NCBI GenBank assembly: GCA_964423785.1
Contig: CAYRGZ010000106.1
Coordinates: 1-9,762, forward strand
Source: S012-135 sp964423785
GTDB lineage: Bacteria; Desulfobacterota; Desulfobulbia; Desulfobulbales; S012-135
DNA: 9,762 nt
Reading direction: 5' to 3'
Under the pieces are notes generated by a model that saw nothing but the letters and a program-made list of their open reading frames with translations, was not told where the DNA came from and searched no databases. Position 1 is the first letter of the stretch. Every line of letters begins with the position of its first letter. The position numbers were made by a program, and so were the translations under genes. Shown piece after piece: positions 1-6,427 of the stretch.

Positions 1-73
1 GTGAGGGGAACCCGCCGGCCGTGGTGAAGGCCAGGGTATCGTGCACCAGGAGGGCCAGTTCGAGCCGGATATT
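1..73. other. Window edge downstream of cheB, no assignable gene
   Basis: This is the sequence just 3' of the cheB stop codon. On the minus strand it stays open in one frame and gives plausible coding text with a candidate GTG, but there is no ATG and no ribosome binding site that would fix a start. It could be the beginning of the next gene in the cluster (cheR or cheD would be expected) or a spacer. I cannot tell from 73 bases. Confidence 0.3.
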
Positions 74-1144
74 TTACGAGCAGGCGTTCAGCACGGCGCC
101 GGCGATCGCCTCCAGCGGCAGCACCTTGTCCACCGCGCCACGTTTGATCGCCTCATGGGGCATGCCAAAGACAACGCTTGTCGCCTCGTCCTGGGCAATG
201 GTCAAAAAGGCGCCGGCCTCCTTCATTTCCTGCATGCCACGGGCGCCGTCATCGCCCATGCCGGTCATAATAATTCCAAGCGCGTTCGGACCGGCATAGC
301 GGGCGGCGGAACGGAACAGCACGTCCACCGACGGCCGGTGCCGGCAGACCAGGGGGCCGTCCTTCAACTCCACGTAGTAGCGGGCCCCGCTGCGTTTCAC
401 GAGGGCATGTTTATTCCCCGGCGCGATGAGCGCGTGGCCGCGCAGTACCGGTTCGTTGTCGGCCGCTTCCTTGACTGTTACCCGGCAGATGCCGTCCAGC
501 CGCTTGGCAAACGCGGCGGTGAACTGCTCCGGCATATGCTGGACGATGACGATGCCGGGACTGTCGGCTGGCAAAGCCTGGAGGAAGATCCGCAGGGCCT
601 CGGTGCCGCCTGTCGAGGCGCCGACCACCACCACCTTTTCGGTGGTCTGCACCATGGCCCTGGAATTCGGTTTGGGCAACACCGCATCGGCGGTGAGCTT
701 GGGCTCCACCATCCTGGCCTGTTGCGATAACCGTTTCGGCTTGGTCCGTGCCGCCGCCTTGACCGCGTCGCAGATACGGATTCTCGACTCCTCGATGAAC
801 CGCTTGGTGCCCAGTTGCGGCTTGGTGATGATCTCCACCGCCCCATACTCCAGAGCCTTGAGGGCGGTGGCCGAGCCGTCGCCGGTCAGGGACGAACAGA
901 TCACCACCGGCAGCGGGTGTTGGTGCATGAGTTTCTGCAGGAAGGTGATGCCGTCCATCCGTGGCATCTCCACATCCAGCGTGATCACATCCGGAACCTG
1001 CTGGCGCATCTTCCGGGCGGCGATATAAGGGTCGGCCGCCGTGGCCATGACCTCGATGTCCGGATCGCTTTCCAGCACCTCGGTGAGGGTATTGCGGACC
1101 AGTGCCGAGTCGTCGACGATTAATACTTGGATTTTCTTGCTCAT
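74..1144 (-). CDS. cheB: CheB, chemotaxis protein-glutamate methylesterase/glutamine deamidase
   Basis: CheB removes methyl groups from receptor glutamates and deamidates glutamines, resetting receptor sensitivity; phosphorylation by CheA activates it. The protein has 356 residues, a normal length. Residues 1-125 form a receiver domain with acidic pocket D11/D12, phospho-acceptor D57 and conserved K108. Residues 126-168 are a linker rich in charged residues and proline. Residues 170-355 form the catalytic domain, with the nucleophile S177 in GASTGG, H203 in VQHMPEQF and D299 in MGDDG making up the triad. All key residues are present, so the enzyme should be active. The ATG at 1144 has no convincing Shine-Dalgarno sequence and overlaps, as ATGA, the stop of an upstream open frame, so translation may depend on coupling. 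It is separated from the receptor gene by 528 bp of repeat-rich DNA and may be expressed separately. No cheR is visible in the window. Confidence 0.97.
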   Translation of the reverse strand: MSKKIQVLIVDDSALVRNTLTEVLESDPDIEVMATAADPYIAARKMRQQVPDVITLDVEMPRMDGITFLQKLMHQHPLPVVICSSLTGDGSATALKALEYGAVEIITKPQLGTKRFIEESRIRICDAVKAAARTKPKRLSQQARMVEPKLTADAVLPKPNSRAMVQTTEKVVVVGASTGGTEALRIFLQALPADSPGIVIVQHMPEQFTAAFAKRLDGICRVTVKEAADNEPVLRGHALIAPGNKHALVKRSGARYYVELKDGPLVCRHRPSVDVLFRSAARYAGPNALGIIMTGMGDDGARGMQEMKEAGAFLTIAQDEATSVVFGMPHEAIKRGAVDKVLPLEAIAGAVLNACS

Positions 1145-1208
1145 TGCCGGTTGTCGTCTTCAGTCATCATCACAGGGTTGGTCAAAAATTCCCGTCGGAT
1201 CGCGCCGA

Positions 1209-1227
1209 CCAGGGCGGCCATCCCTGG
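1209..1227. repeat. Small stem-loop CCAGGG/CCCTGG
   Basis: A 6-bp perfect inverted repeat (1209-1214 and 1222-1227) with a 7-base loop, 65 bp upstream of the cheB start codon. It would lie in the cheB leader transcript. Its function is unknown. Confidence 0.4.
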
Positions 1228-1238
1228 CCGGCCCCTTC

Positions 1239-1270
1239 GGGCATGTTCGCCTCCCTGAGGGCCGATGGAC
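1239..1270. repeat. Spaced repeat copy 1: GGGCATG-N14-GGCCGATGGAC
   Basis: GGGCATG at 1239-1245, 14 unrelated bases, then GGCCGATGGAC at 1260-1270. The same two blocks with the same 14-base spacing recur at 1614-1645. In both copies GGGC is preceded by GCCC, giving a short GCCC/GGGC stem just before CATG. The conserved blocks with a variable spacer suggest two diverged copies of one dispersed element. Confidence 0.5.
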
Positions 1271-1359
1271 AACGGCTTGCCGGCCGGGCCGTGCGCAAAT
1301 CGTTGGATCCCGGTACCGGCCGGTCCTGCCAGCGGATGGACAGAAATCACCCTGTATTT

Positions 1360-1400
1360 CAGTCCGTCAAAAAGCCGCCCCTGGCTTTGTTGGCGGACTG
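1360..1400. repeat. Imperfect 41-base stem-loop
   Basis: The outer arms CAGTCCG (1360-1366) and CGGACTG (1394-1400) pair perfectly. The inner arms AAAGCC (1371-1376) and GGCTTT (1383-1388) also pair, around a 6-base loop. Between them are three further pairs, one T-G position and a single bulged base. There are about 16-17 pairs in all. Neither strand has a T-run directly after the stem, so it is not a classic terminator. It resembles a dispersed palindromic element. Confidence 0.5.
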
Positions 1401-1410
1401 CTAGGGAAAT

Positions 1411-1466
1411 TTGGAACCGTCACCAGGGGCGAAATCCATGCGGATGCCTCCAGCGTTGGAACCGTC
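1411..1466. repeat. Direct repeat TTGGAACCGTC, two copies
   Basis: TTGGAACCGTC occurs at 1411-1421 and again at 1456-1466, 45 bp apart start to start. An exact 11-mer twice in 56 bp is unlikely by chance in a short non-coding region. It may be part of a repeated element or a binding site. Confidence 0.4.
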
Positions 1467-1502
1467 CAGCAATGCCGTAGATTTTGTACAAGAGGACGTT
1501 TG

Positions 1503-1533
1503 GATCGAGGAGTCCTATGCAGGACTCCTGATC
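1503..1533. repeat. Strong stem-loop with ATGC loop
   Basis: A perfect 9-bp stem, AGGAGTCCT (1508-1516) with AGGACTCCT (1521-1529), closes a 4-base ATGC loop. GATC at 1503-1506 and 1530-1533 extends it past one bulged G. No T-tract follows on either strand, so it is more likely a structured repeat or an RNA stabiliser than an intrinsic terminator. Confidence 0.5.
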
Positions 1534-1613
1534 GCGCAACGATGCGGTGCTGCGGAACGCTTACGTCACGGTTGCGTGCGCTGCAGCATGTTTGGTATAC
1601 CCAGCCCGGCGCA

Positions 1614-1645
1614 GGGCATGCCCCGGCCAGGGGCGGCCGATGGAC
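1614..1645. repeat. Spaced repeat copy 2: GGGCATG-N14-GGCCGATGGAC
   Basis: Second copy of the element at 1239-1270: GGGCATG at 1614-1620 and GGCCGATGGAC at 1635-1645, again 14 bases apart. The 14-base spacer here is different and forms part of the left arm of the large hairpin at 1621-1666. Confidence 0.5.
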
Positions 1646-1666
1646 GCCGTCCGCCCTTGGCCGGGG
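1621..1666 (-). terminator. Large GC-rich hairpin just after the receptor gene
   Basis: Two 16-base arms at 1621-1636 and 1651-1666 pair at 15 of 16 positions; the odd pair is a G-U on the plus strand and A-C on the minus strand. The structure begins 6 bp after the stop codon of the PAS receptor gene, so it sits at the 3' end of the main operon transcript. No U-tract follows on the minus strand. It could be a factor-dependent terminator, a processing or mRNA-stabilising stem, or a REP-like element, and it may lower expression of cheB. Confidence 0.45.
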
Positions 1667-1672
1667 AAGAGT

Positions 1673-3694
1673 TTACCTCCACTGTTGGAACTCGCCGTCA
1701 TCGACGTCGCCATGTTTCTCGGAGCGAGAGGAGGAATCCAACTCGAGCATGATGCCAGAGGGAGCGGCTCTGTCGGCGGCCGACCGGGCAGCGCTCTTGA
1801 CCGCTGTCGTCGGTCTGGGTGCAGCCAGGGCCGGGCGAATATCGCGACCGCCTTTCTCTGCCACGGTAAAGAAGGCGACAGCGCTCTGCAGTTGTTCGGC
1901 CTGGGCCGAGAGTTCCTCGGCGGTGGAGGCCATTTCTTCGCTGGCCGAGGCATTCTGCTGGATGACCTGGTCGAGCTGTTGCAAAGCGGTATTGATCTGA
2001 TCGGCGCCGCTGTCCTGCTCCTTGCAGGCGGCGCTGATCTCCTGGACCAATTCGGCGGTATGCTGGATATCCGGCACCAGCTTGGCCAGCATCTCTCCGG
2101 CATCCTCGGCGATCACCACACTCTTCGACGACAGGGTGCTGATCTCGGCGGCGGCCTTCTGGCTCCGTTCGGCAAGTTTTCTCACCTCGGCGGCGACCAC
2201 GGCAAAGCCCTTGCCGTGGTCACCGGCCCGGGCCGCCTCGATGGCGGCATTCAGGGCGAGCAGATCGGTCTGGCGGGCGATCTCCTCGATGATCGAGATC
2301 TTCTTGGCGATCTGCTTCATCGCCTCGACGGTTTCATTGACCGCGGCGCCGCTCTTGTTGGCGTCCTCAGCCGCCTGTATGGCGATCTTTTCGGTCTGCA
2401 GTGCGTTGGCGGCGTTCTGGTTGATGCTGGCCGCCATCTCTTCCATGGCGCTGGATGCCTCCTCGGCGGCGGCGGCCTGCTCGGTGGCGCCCTGGCTCAT
2501 CTCCTCACTGGCCGCTGATAGCTGCTGGCTGCCGCTGGCCACATTGACGGCGGCGTTCTGCACCTCGGTGACCACCGAGCGCAGCCGCTCTATCATGGTC
2601 TGCAGCGCCTTGCCCAGAGAATCCTTTTCGGACAGAACCTTGACCTCGGCGGTGAGATCGCCGCCGGCGATCCGTTCAGCAACCCGCACCGTGCCGTTGA
2701 GGTTGTTGACGACCTTGTTAACGCTCTTGATGATCTTGGCAATTTCGTCATCGCGCTCCGCTGTAAGTTCTATGGAGAGATCGCCGAGGCTGAAGGCATC
2801 CAGTTTCTCAACGAGCATCGCTACCTGTCTTTCCAGGTACTCCCTCTGGTCGTTTGCCTCCTTTTGCAGGCGCTTGACCTCGCTGATGTCGATGATGACC
2901 TCCATGCCTCCGTAAGGATTGCCATCCTTGTCCAACAGAGGCGAGCAGGCCGCCTTGATGGGGACCTTCCGGCCGTCCCTGGTCTCGGCAACGGTCTCGC
3001 CGGTGATCGGCTGGCCGGTGAGCATACAGTTTTTGATCGTGCAGTTCTCCGTACCGCACAGCGGCGTCCGCGCAAACTGGGCGCAGGTCATCTTCCCTAC
3101 CACCTCGTCGCGACTGTAGCCCATGACCTTCAGAGCCGCGTCGTTGACAGAAGTGATCACCAACTCCTTATCGACAGTGAACATGGGTGCGGCGATGGAC
3201 TTGAGGATGTTGTCGATCTCCCACTTGGCGCGCATCACCTCCGTCTGATCGATGATGACCTCCATGCCTCCGTAAGGATTGCCATCCTTGTCCAACAGAG
3301 GCGAGCAGGCCGCCTTGATGGGGACCTTCCGGCCGTCCCTGGTCTCGGCAACGGTCTCGCCGGTGATCGGCTGGCCGGTGAGCATACAGTTTTTGATCGT
3401 GCAGTTCTCCGTACCGCACAGCGGCGTCCGCGCAAACTGGGCGCAGGTCATCTTCCCTACCACCTCGTCGCGACTGTAGCCCATGACCTTCAGAGCCGCG
3501 TCGTTGATGTAGGTAATGGTCAGATCCTTGTCCACTGTGAACATGGGAGCGGCGACAGCTCTGATGATGGCTTCATAGGCGTCGGCCCGCGCTCTTTCCT
3601 CTTCGAGCTGTCGTTCCAGTTCTCTGCGCCGATTGAAGAACATTGCTCCCTTTCCTGCACCGTTTGTCCTGGCTTGCAAAGCTGAACCGATCAT
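1673..3694 (-). CDS. Soluble methyl-accepting chemotaxis protein, PAS-PAS-HAMP-HAMP-MCP
   Basis: This is a cytoplasmic chemoreceptor that should sense an internal signal through its PAS domains and control the CheA kinase. It has 673 residues and no membrane segment or signal peptide. Residues 20-45 form a charged coiled coil. Two PAS domains follow at about 40-155 and 160-275, exactly 120 residues apart and nearly identical. Each has four clustered cysteines (C84, C93, C98, C103 and C204, C213, C218, C223) plus C130 or C250. Residues 285-380 read as two HAMP modules. The signalling domain spans about 385-610 with a canonical tip at 468-511 (EIARQTDLLALNAAIEAARA). Paired Glu in SEEM and AEEL contexts are likely methylation sites. 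A flexible tail ends in GEFQQWR, acidic and aromatic but not the NWETF CheR/CheB tether. The ATG at 3694 has GAGGAG 5 bases upstream; the Met at 3643 also follows a purine-rich stretch and is a possible second start. The 78-bp gap after cheA is compatible with the same operon. Confidence 0.95.
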   Translation of the reverse strand: MIGSALQARTNGAGKGAMFFNRRRELERQLEEERARADAYEAIIRAVAAPMFTVDKDLTITYINDAALKVMGYSRDEVVGKMTCAQFARTPLCGTENCTIKNCMLTGQPITGETVAETRDGRKVPIKAACSPLLDKDGNPYGGMEVIIDQTEVMRAKWEIDNILKSIAAPMFTVDKELVITSVNDAALKVMGYSRDEVVGKMTCAQFARTPLCGTENCTIKNCMLTGQPITGETVAETRDGRKVPIKAACSPLLDKDGNPYGGMEVIIDISEVKRLQKEANDQREYLERQVAMLVEKLDAFSLGDLSIELTAERDDEIAKIIKSVNKVVNNLNGTVRVAERIAGGDLTAEVKVLSEKDSLGKALQTMIERLRSVVTEVQNAAVNVASGSQQLSAASEEMSQGATEQAAAAEEASSAMEEMAASINQNAANALQTEKIAIQAAEDANKSGAAVNETVEAMKQIAKKISIIEEIARQTDLLALNAAIEAARAGDHGKGFAVVAAEVRKLAERSQKAAAEISTLSSKSVVIAEDAGEMLAKLVPDIQHTAELVQEISAACKEQDSGADQINTALQQLDQVIQQNASASEEMASTAEELSAQAEQLQSAVAFFTVAEKGGRDIRPALAAPRPTTAVKSAARSAADRAAPSGIMLELDSSSRSEKHGDVDDGEFQQWR
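2889..3147. repeat. Perfect 259-bp direct repeat, copy in second PAS domain
   Basis: These 259 bases are identical to 3249-3507, with a 360-bp period (120 codons). They encode most of the second PAS domain, including its cysteine cluster. Identity stops abruptly on both sides: position 2888 differs from 3248, and 3148 differs from 3508. Outside the block the two domains differ at both synonymous and non-synonymous sites. Confidence 0.95.
3249..3507. repeat. Perfect 259-bp direct repeat, copy in first PAS domain
   Basis: Partner of 2889-3147, located in the first PAS domain of the same gene. Recombination between the copies would delete or add exactly one PAS domain in frame, because the period is a multiple of three. 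Confidence 0.95.
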
Positions 3695-3753
3695 CGCATC
3701 TCCTCCCTGCCTTGGATTCGTCCGCGGTTTCGCCGTCGGGGTAACCAGATGAA

Positions 3754-3774
3754 AATCGATACATTTTTTCGATT
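3754..3774. repeat. Small inverted repeat AATCGA/TCGATT at the end of cheA
   Basis: AATCGA (3754-3759) and TCGATT (3769-3774) surround a 9-base T-rich segment and overlap the cheA stop codon. The stem is only 6 bp and AT-rich, so any effect on cheA-to-receptor read-through is speculative. The rest of the 78-bp spacer shows only the strong receptor ribosome binding site. Confidence 0.3.
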
Positions 3775-6427
3775 ACACCGCCTCCTTTCCTTCCTCTTCG
3801 ACGGGGGATTCGATTCTGGTCAATTCCTCGTGGGAGAAGACCTTGTCGATGTCGAGGATGAGGATGAACTGCTCGTCACGCTTGCCGACTCCCTTTACGA
3901 ATCTGGTCCGCCAGCGACTGCCGATCCTGGGCGGCGGCTCGATGACCTCGGGAGTCAGTTCGATGACCTCATGGACCGAGTCGGCCATGGCGCCAACCAC
4001 GGTGAGTTCGCCGTCCAGGTCCAGTTCCATGACCACGACCCGGGTATGAACAGTCTTTTCCGTTGGACTCATGCCGAACTTGGCGCGCAAATCGATCACC
4101 GGCACCACCGAGCCGCGGACGTTGATGATGCCCCGCATGAAATCCGGGGCGTTGGGCACCACGGTGATGGCATCGATCTCCAGCACTTCGCGCACCCGGT
4201 TGACGTCGATGGCGAACAGTTCGTCGCCGAGCCGGAACGTCAGATACAGACCTGCCTCGGTTATCGTCTTATCATGCATCTCCAGTCTCCCATGTGCCGT
4301 GCCGGGCGGGACGCACACCCGTTCGCGTTCCATGCCCTGCTGTTCAGCCGCAGCCAACAGCATGTTGACGTCGAGAATCAGGGCCACGGTTCCGTCGCCG
4401 AGGATGGTGGCGCCAGATAGGCCCGGTATATCTCGATATACCTTGGTCAGACTCTTGATCACCGTCTGGTGCTGGCCGATCACCCGGTCGATCCCGAAAC
4501 CGACACGTTGGTCCCTGGCCTTGACGATGACCACGTGCTCGATATCGGGCTGGCCGCCGTTGATATGGAACTGTTCCCGCAACGACACGTAGGCACACAT
4601 CTCATCGCGGAAGTTGATCATGTTACGTTCTCGAGCCCGGGCGGCCTCTTCCCGGTTGATCTCGATACATTCGTCTACCACCGCCAGCGGCATGACGAAG
4701 AAACCGTCACCGATACGGACCAGCAGGCCGTCGATGATGGCCAGAGTGAGCGGCAGTTTGAGGGTGATCGCCGTGCCGCGTCCCTTTTCGCTGTCGATCA
4801 GGATGGTGCCGCCCAGCGAGTCGATGGAACGCTTGACCACGTCCATGCCCACGCCGCGGCCCGACACATCGGTGACCTTGCTGGCGGTGGAAAAGCCGGC
4901 GGCGAAGATCAACTGATAGAGCTCCTGGTCGGCGAGGTCGGCGTCGGGGCTGATCAGGCCCTTTTCAACCGCCTTCTTGCGCAACACCTCGGGGTCGAGC
5001 CCGGCGCCGTCGTCTTCGATGCGGATCAGCACGTTGGCCCCGGAATGCTCGGCAGTGAGGCGGACCACACCCTGTTTCGGCTTACCGGCCGCGGCCCGCA
5101 CCGCCGGCGGCTCGACGCCGTGGTCGATACTGTTGCGGATCAGGTGAACCAGCGGGTCGTTCAGCCGGTCGATGACCGTCTTGTCCAGCTCGGTCTCGGC
5201 CCCCTCCACGATCATTTCGACCTCCTTGCCGAGTTCCTTGGAAAGATCGCGGACCAACCGTTTGAATTTGGTGAACAGGGTGCCGATCGGCAGCATGCGG
5301 ATGCTCATCGTACTGTCCCGGAGCTCCTCGATGAGCCGCTCGACCTCTTCGGCGATCATCAACAGCTCACTATCCTCGCTCGAACCGGCCTTCTGGGTGA
5401 GCCGCGCCTGGACGATCACCAACTCGCCGACCAGGTCCACCAGTTTGTCAAGCCGCTCACTGGCGACCCGGATGGCACTGCCTTCCTTGAGCTTTTCCCG
5501 GCGTTTCTCCCGGTTACGGCGGACATGCTGCTGCTCGACCAGGGCCGCCGCCACCTTGTCCGCATCCACCACCTCGGCCTCGATCAGGACCTCACCGATG
5601 CGTTTCTGGCTGGCGAGGATGCGCATCAGCTCGTCGTTGTCGATCTCCCCCTTGTCCACCAGGATTTCGCCAAGACGCTTGTAATCCTCCTCGTCGTCGA
5701 TCCCTTCCTCGTCGATGACATCGATGTCGATCCTGCAGTCGTCCTCGACAAAGATGAACACGTCCTCAATGGCCTGGCGGCCCTGGTCGGTGGTGAGGAT
5801 CACGTCCCAGTAAACGTAACAGCTTTCGGGATCGTACTGGTCCAGGGTGGGGATCTTTTCGGTATGGGCGACGACGGATGTCTCCCCCAGATCGCGCAGC
5901 TCGTCGAGGAGCAGCAGGGGATTGGTGCCGGTGGCGAACAGCCCCGGATGAGGATGGAAACGGATTCGGTAGGTGACGCTGTTGCCTGCCCCGATCTGTT
6001 CCTGGGGCGGGGCCGGTGTGGACGGCTCCCTGTTCGGACCGGCCGGCGAGTCGCCCATCAGGTTCTGCAGCCCGGCGATGATTTCCCGGCCATTGTCGAG
6101 GTCGGCCGGCGGCCCGCCGGTCTCGCTGTCGAGAAGCATCCGGATCTGGTCTCGGGCGGCAAGCGTCAGGTTGATAAGTTCGGTGGAGACCGGGACCACC
6201 CCCTCGCGGACCTTGTCAAAGACCGTCTCCACCTCGTGAGTGAATTCGGCCACCGCGTCGAAACCGTACATGGCTCCCGAGCCCTTGATAGTGTGCATGG
6301 CGCGGAAGACCCGATCCACCAAGTCATGGTCGTCGGGGGTATCCTCGAGCTCGAGAAGTGCGGTCTCGAGTTCGGCCAGCAGTTCGGCCGCCTCTTCCAG
6401 ATAGGCGCCCTTGTCGATTTCCATCAT
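3773..6427 (-). CDS. cheA: CheA chemotaxis histidine kinase fused to a C-terminal CheW domain
   Basis: CheA autophosphorylates under receptor control and passes phosphate to CheY and CheB. The protein has 884 residues, longer than a usual CheA because of the extra CheW. The HPt domain (1-105) has phospho-acceptor H45 in AMHTIKGSG. Residues 150-237 form a P2-like domain, followed by an acidic linker (237-249). Residues 251-299 are two tandem 24-residue RLG...Q motifs like the MshEN domain. The P3 dimerisation helices are at about 318-385. The P4 ATPase (388-560) has N box H428/N432/H436, G1 DDGAG at 472-476, F box near F512 and G2 GRGVGMD at 523-529. The P5 regulatory domain is at 562-695, and a complete CheW domain follows at about 725-870. 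All catalytic residues are present. The ATG overlaps the cheY stop by 4 bp (ATGATG), giving a choice of two adjacent Met codons and probable coupling. CheW is the adaptor between receptor and kinase, and no separate cheW is visible here. Confidence 0.96.
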   Translation of the reverse strand: MMEIDKGAYLEEAAELLAELETALLELEDTPDDHDLVDRVFRAMHTIKGSGAMYGFDAVAEFTHEVETVFDKVREGVVPVSTELINLTLAARDQIRMLLDSETGGPPADLDNGREIIAGLQNLMGDSPAGPNREPSTPAPPQEQIGAGNSVTYRIRFHPHPGLFATGTNPLLLLDELRDLGETSVVAHTEKIPTLDQYDPESCYVYWDVILTTDQGRQAIEDVFIFVEDDCRIDIDVIDEEGIDDEEDYKRLGEILVDKGEIDNDELMRILASQKRIGEVLIEAEVVDADKVAAALVEQQHVRRNREKRREKLKEGSAIRVASERLDKLVDLVGELVIVQARLTQKAGSSEDSELLMIAEEVERLIEELRDSTMSIRMLPIGTLFTKFKRLVRDLSKELGKEVEMIVEGAETELDKTVIDRLNDPLVHLIRNSIDHGVEPPAVRAAAGKPKQGVVRLTAEHSGANVLIRIEDDGAGLDPEVLRKKAVEKGLISPDADLADQELYQLIFAAGFSTASKVTDVSGRGVGMDVVKRSIDSLGGTILIDSEKGRGTAITLKLPLTLAIIDGLLVRIGDGFFVMPLAVVDECIEINREEAARARERNMINFRDEMCAYVSLREQFHINGGQPDIEHVVIVKARDQRVGFGIDRVIGQHQTVIKSLTKVYRDIPGLSGATILGDGTVALILDVNMLLAAAEQQGMERERVCVPPGTAHGRLEMHDKTITEAGLYLTFRLGDELFAIDVNRVREVLEIDAITVVPNAPDFMRGIINVRGSVVPVIDLRAKFGMSPTEKTVHTRVVVMELDLDGELTVVGAMADSVHEVIELTPEVIEPPPRIGSRWRTRFVKGVGKRDEQFILILDIDKVFSHEELTRIESPVEEEGKEAV
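4277..4291 (-). promoter_or_regulatory. Candidate internal cheW start and ribosome binding site inside cheA
   Basis: On the minus strand GGGAG (4291-4287) lies 7 bases before an in-frame ATG (4279-4277), which is Met717 of the fusion. This ATG sits just before the CheW domain, where a free cheW would begin. It could allow a separate 168-residue CheW to be made from the same mRNA, ending at 3773, or be the relic of an earlier separate cheW gene. The site is seen; its use is inferred. Confidence 0.45.

Larger units (their letters stand above)
1141..1350 (-). other. Doubtful open frame ending in the cheB start codon
   Basis: A minus-strand frame can start at a GTG at 1350, and without requiring a start codon it is open from about 1425. 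Its TGA stop overlaps the cheB ATG as ATGA, the usual geometry of translational coupling. The C-terminal part (from a Met 26 codons before the stop) reads like ordinary protein. The rest is rich in Gly, Pro, Ala and Arg and lies over several hairpins, which is more typical of GC-rich non-coding DNA. I recognise no family. It may be a decayed gene, a dispersed repeat with an accidental open frame, or a small leader peptide that supports cheB translation. Confidence 0.2.
1145..1672. other. Repeat-rich intergenic region between receptor gene and cheB
   Basis: These 528 bp lie between the receptor stop and the cheB start and hold no recognisable gene. They contain at least three strong stem-loops (1621-1666, 1503-1533, 1360-1400), a smaller one at 1209-1227 (CCAGGG/CCCTGG), an 11-bp direct repeat and a spaced repeat present twice. 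On the minus strand one frame is open from about 1425 to the cheB start. I see no intrinsic terminator with a U-tract and no convincing promoter. The density of palindromes suggests REP-like or other dispersed non-coding elements, or the remains of a deleted gene. Which one cannot be decided from this window. Confidence 0.6.

Noticed and set aside
1547..2518. Plus-strand open frame of 323 codons opposite the receptor signalling domain
   Set aside because: It is antisense of the highly conserved MCP signalling domain; the Gly/Leu-rich text is the mirror of Ala/Glu-rich coiled-coil codons.
2889..3507. CRISPR or transposon direct repeats
   Set aside because: The repeats are in-frame PAS coding sequence with an exact 120-codon period; there are only two copies and no spacer array or terminal inverted repeats.
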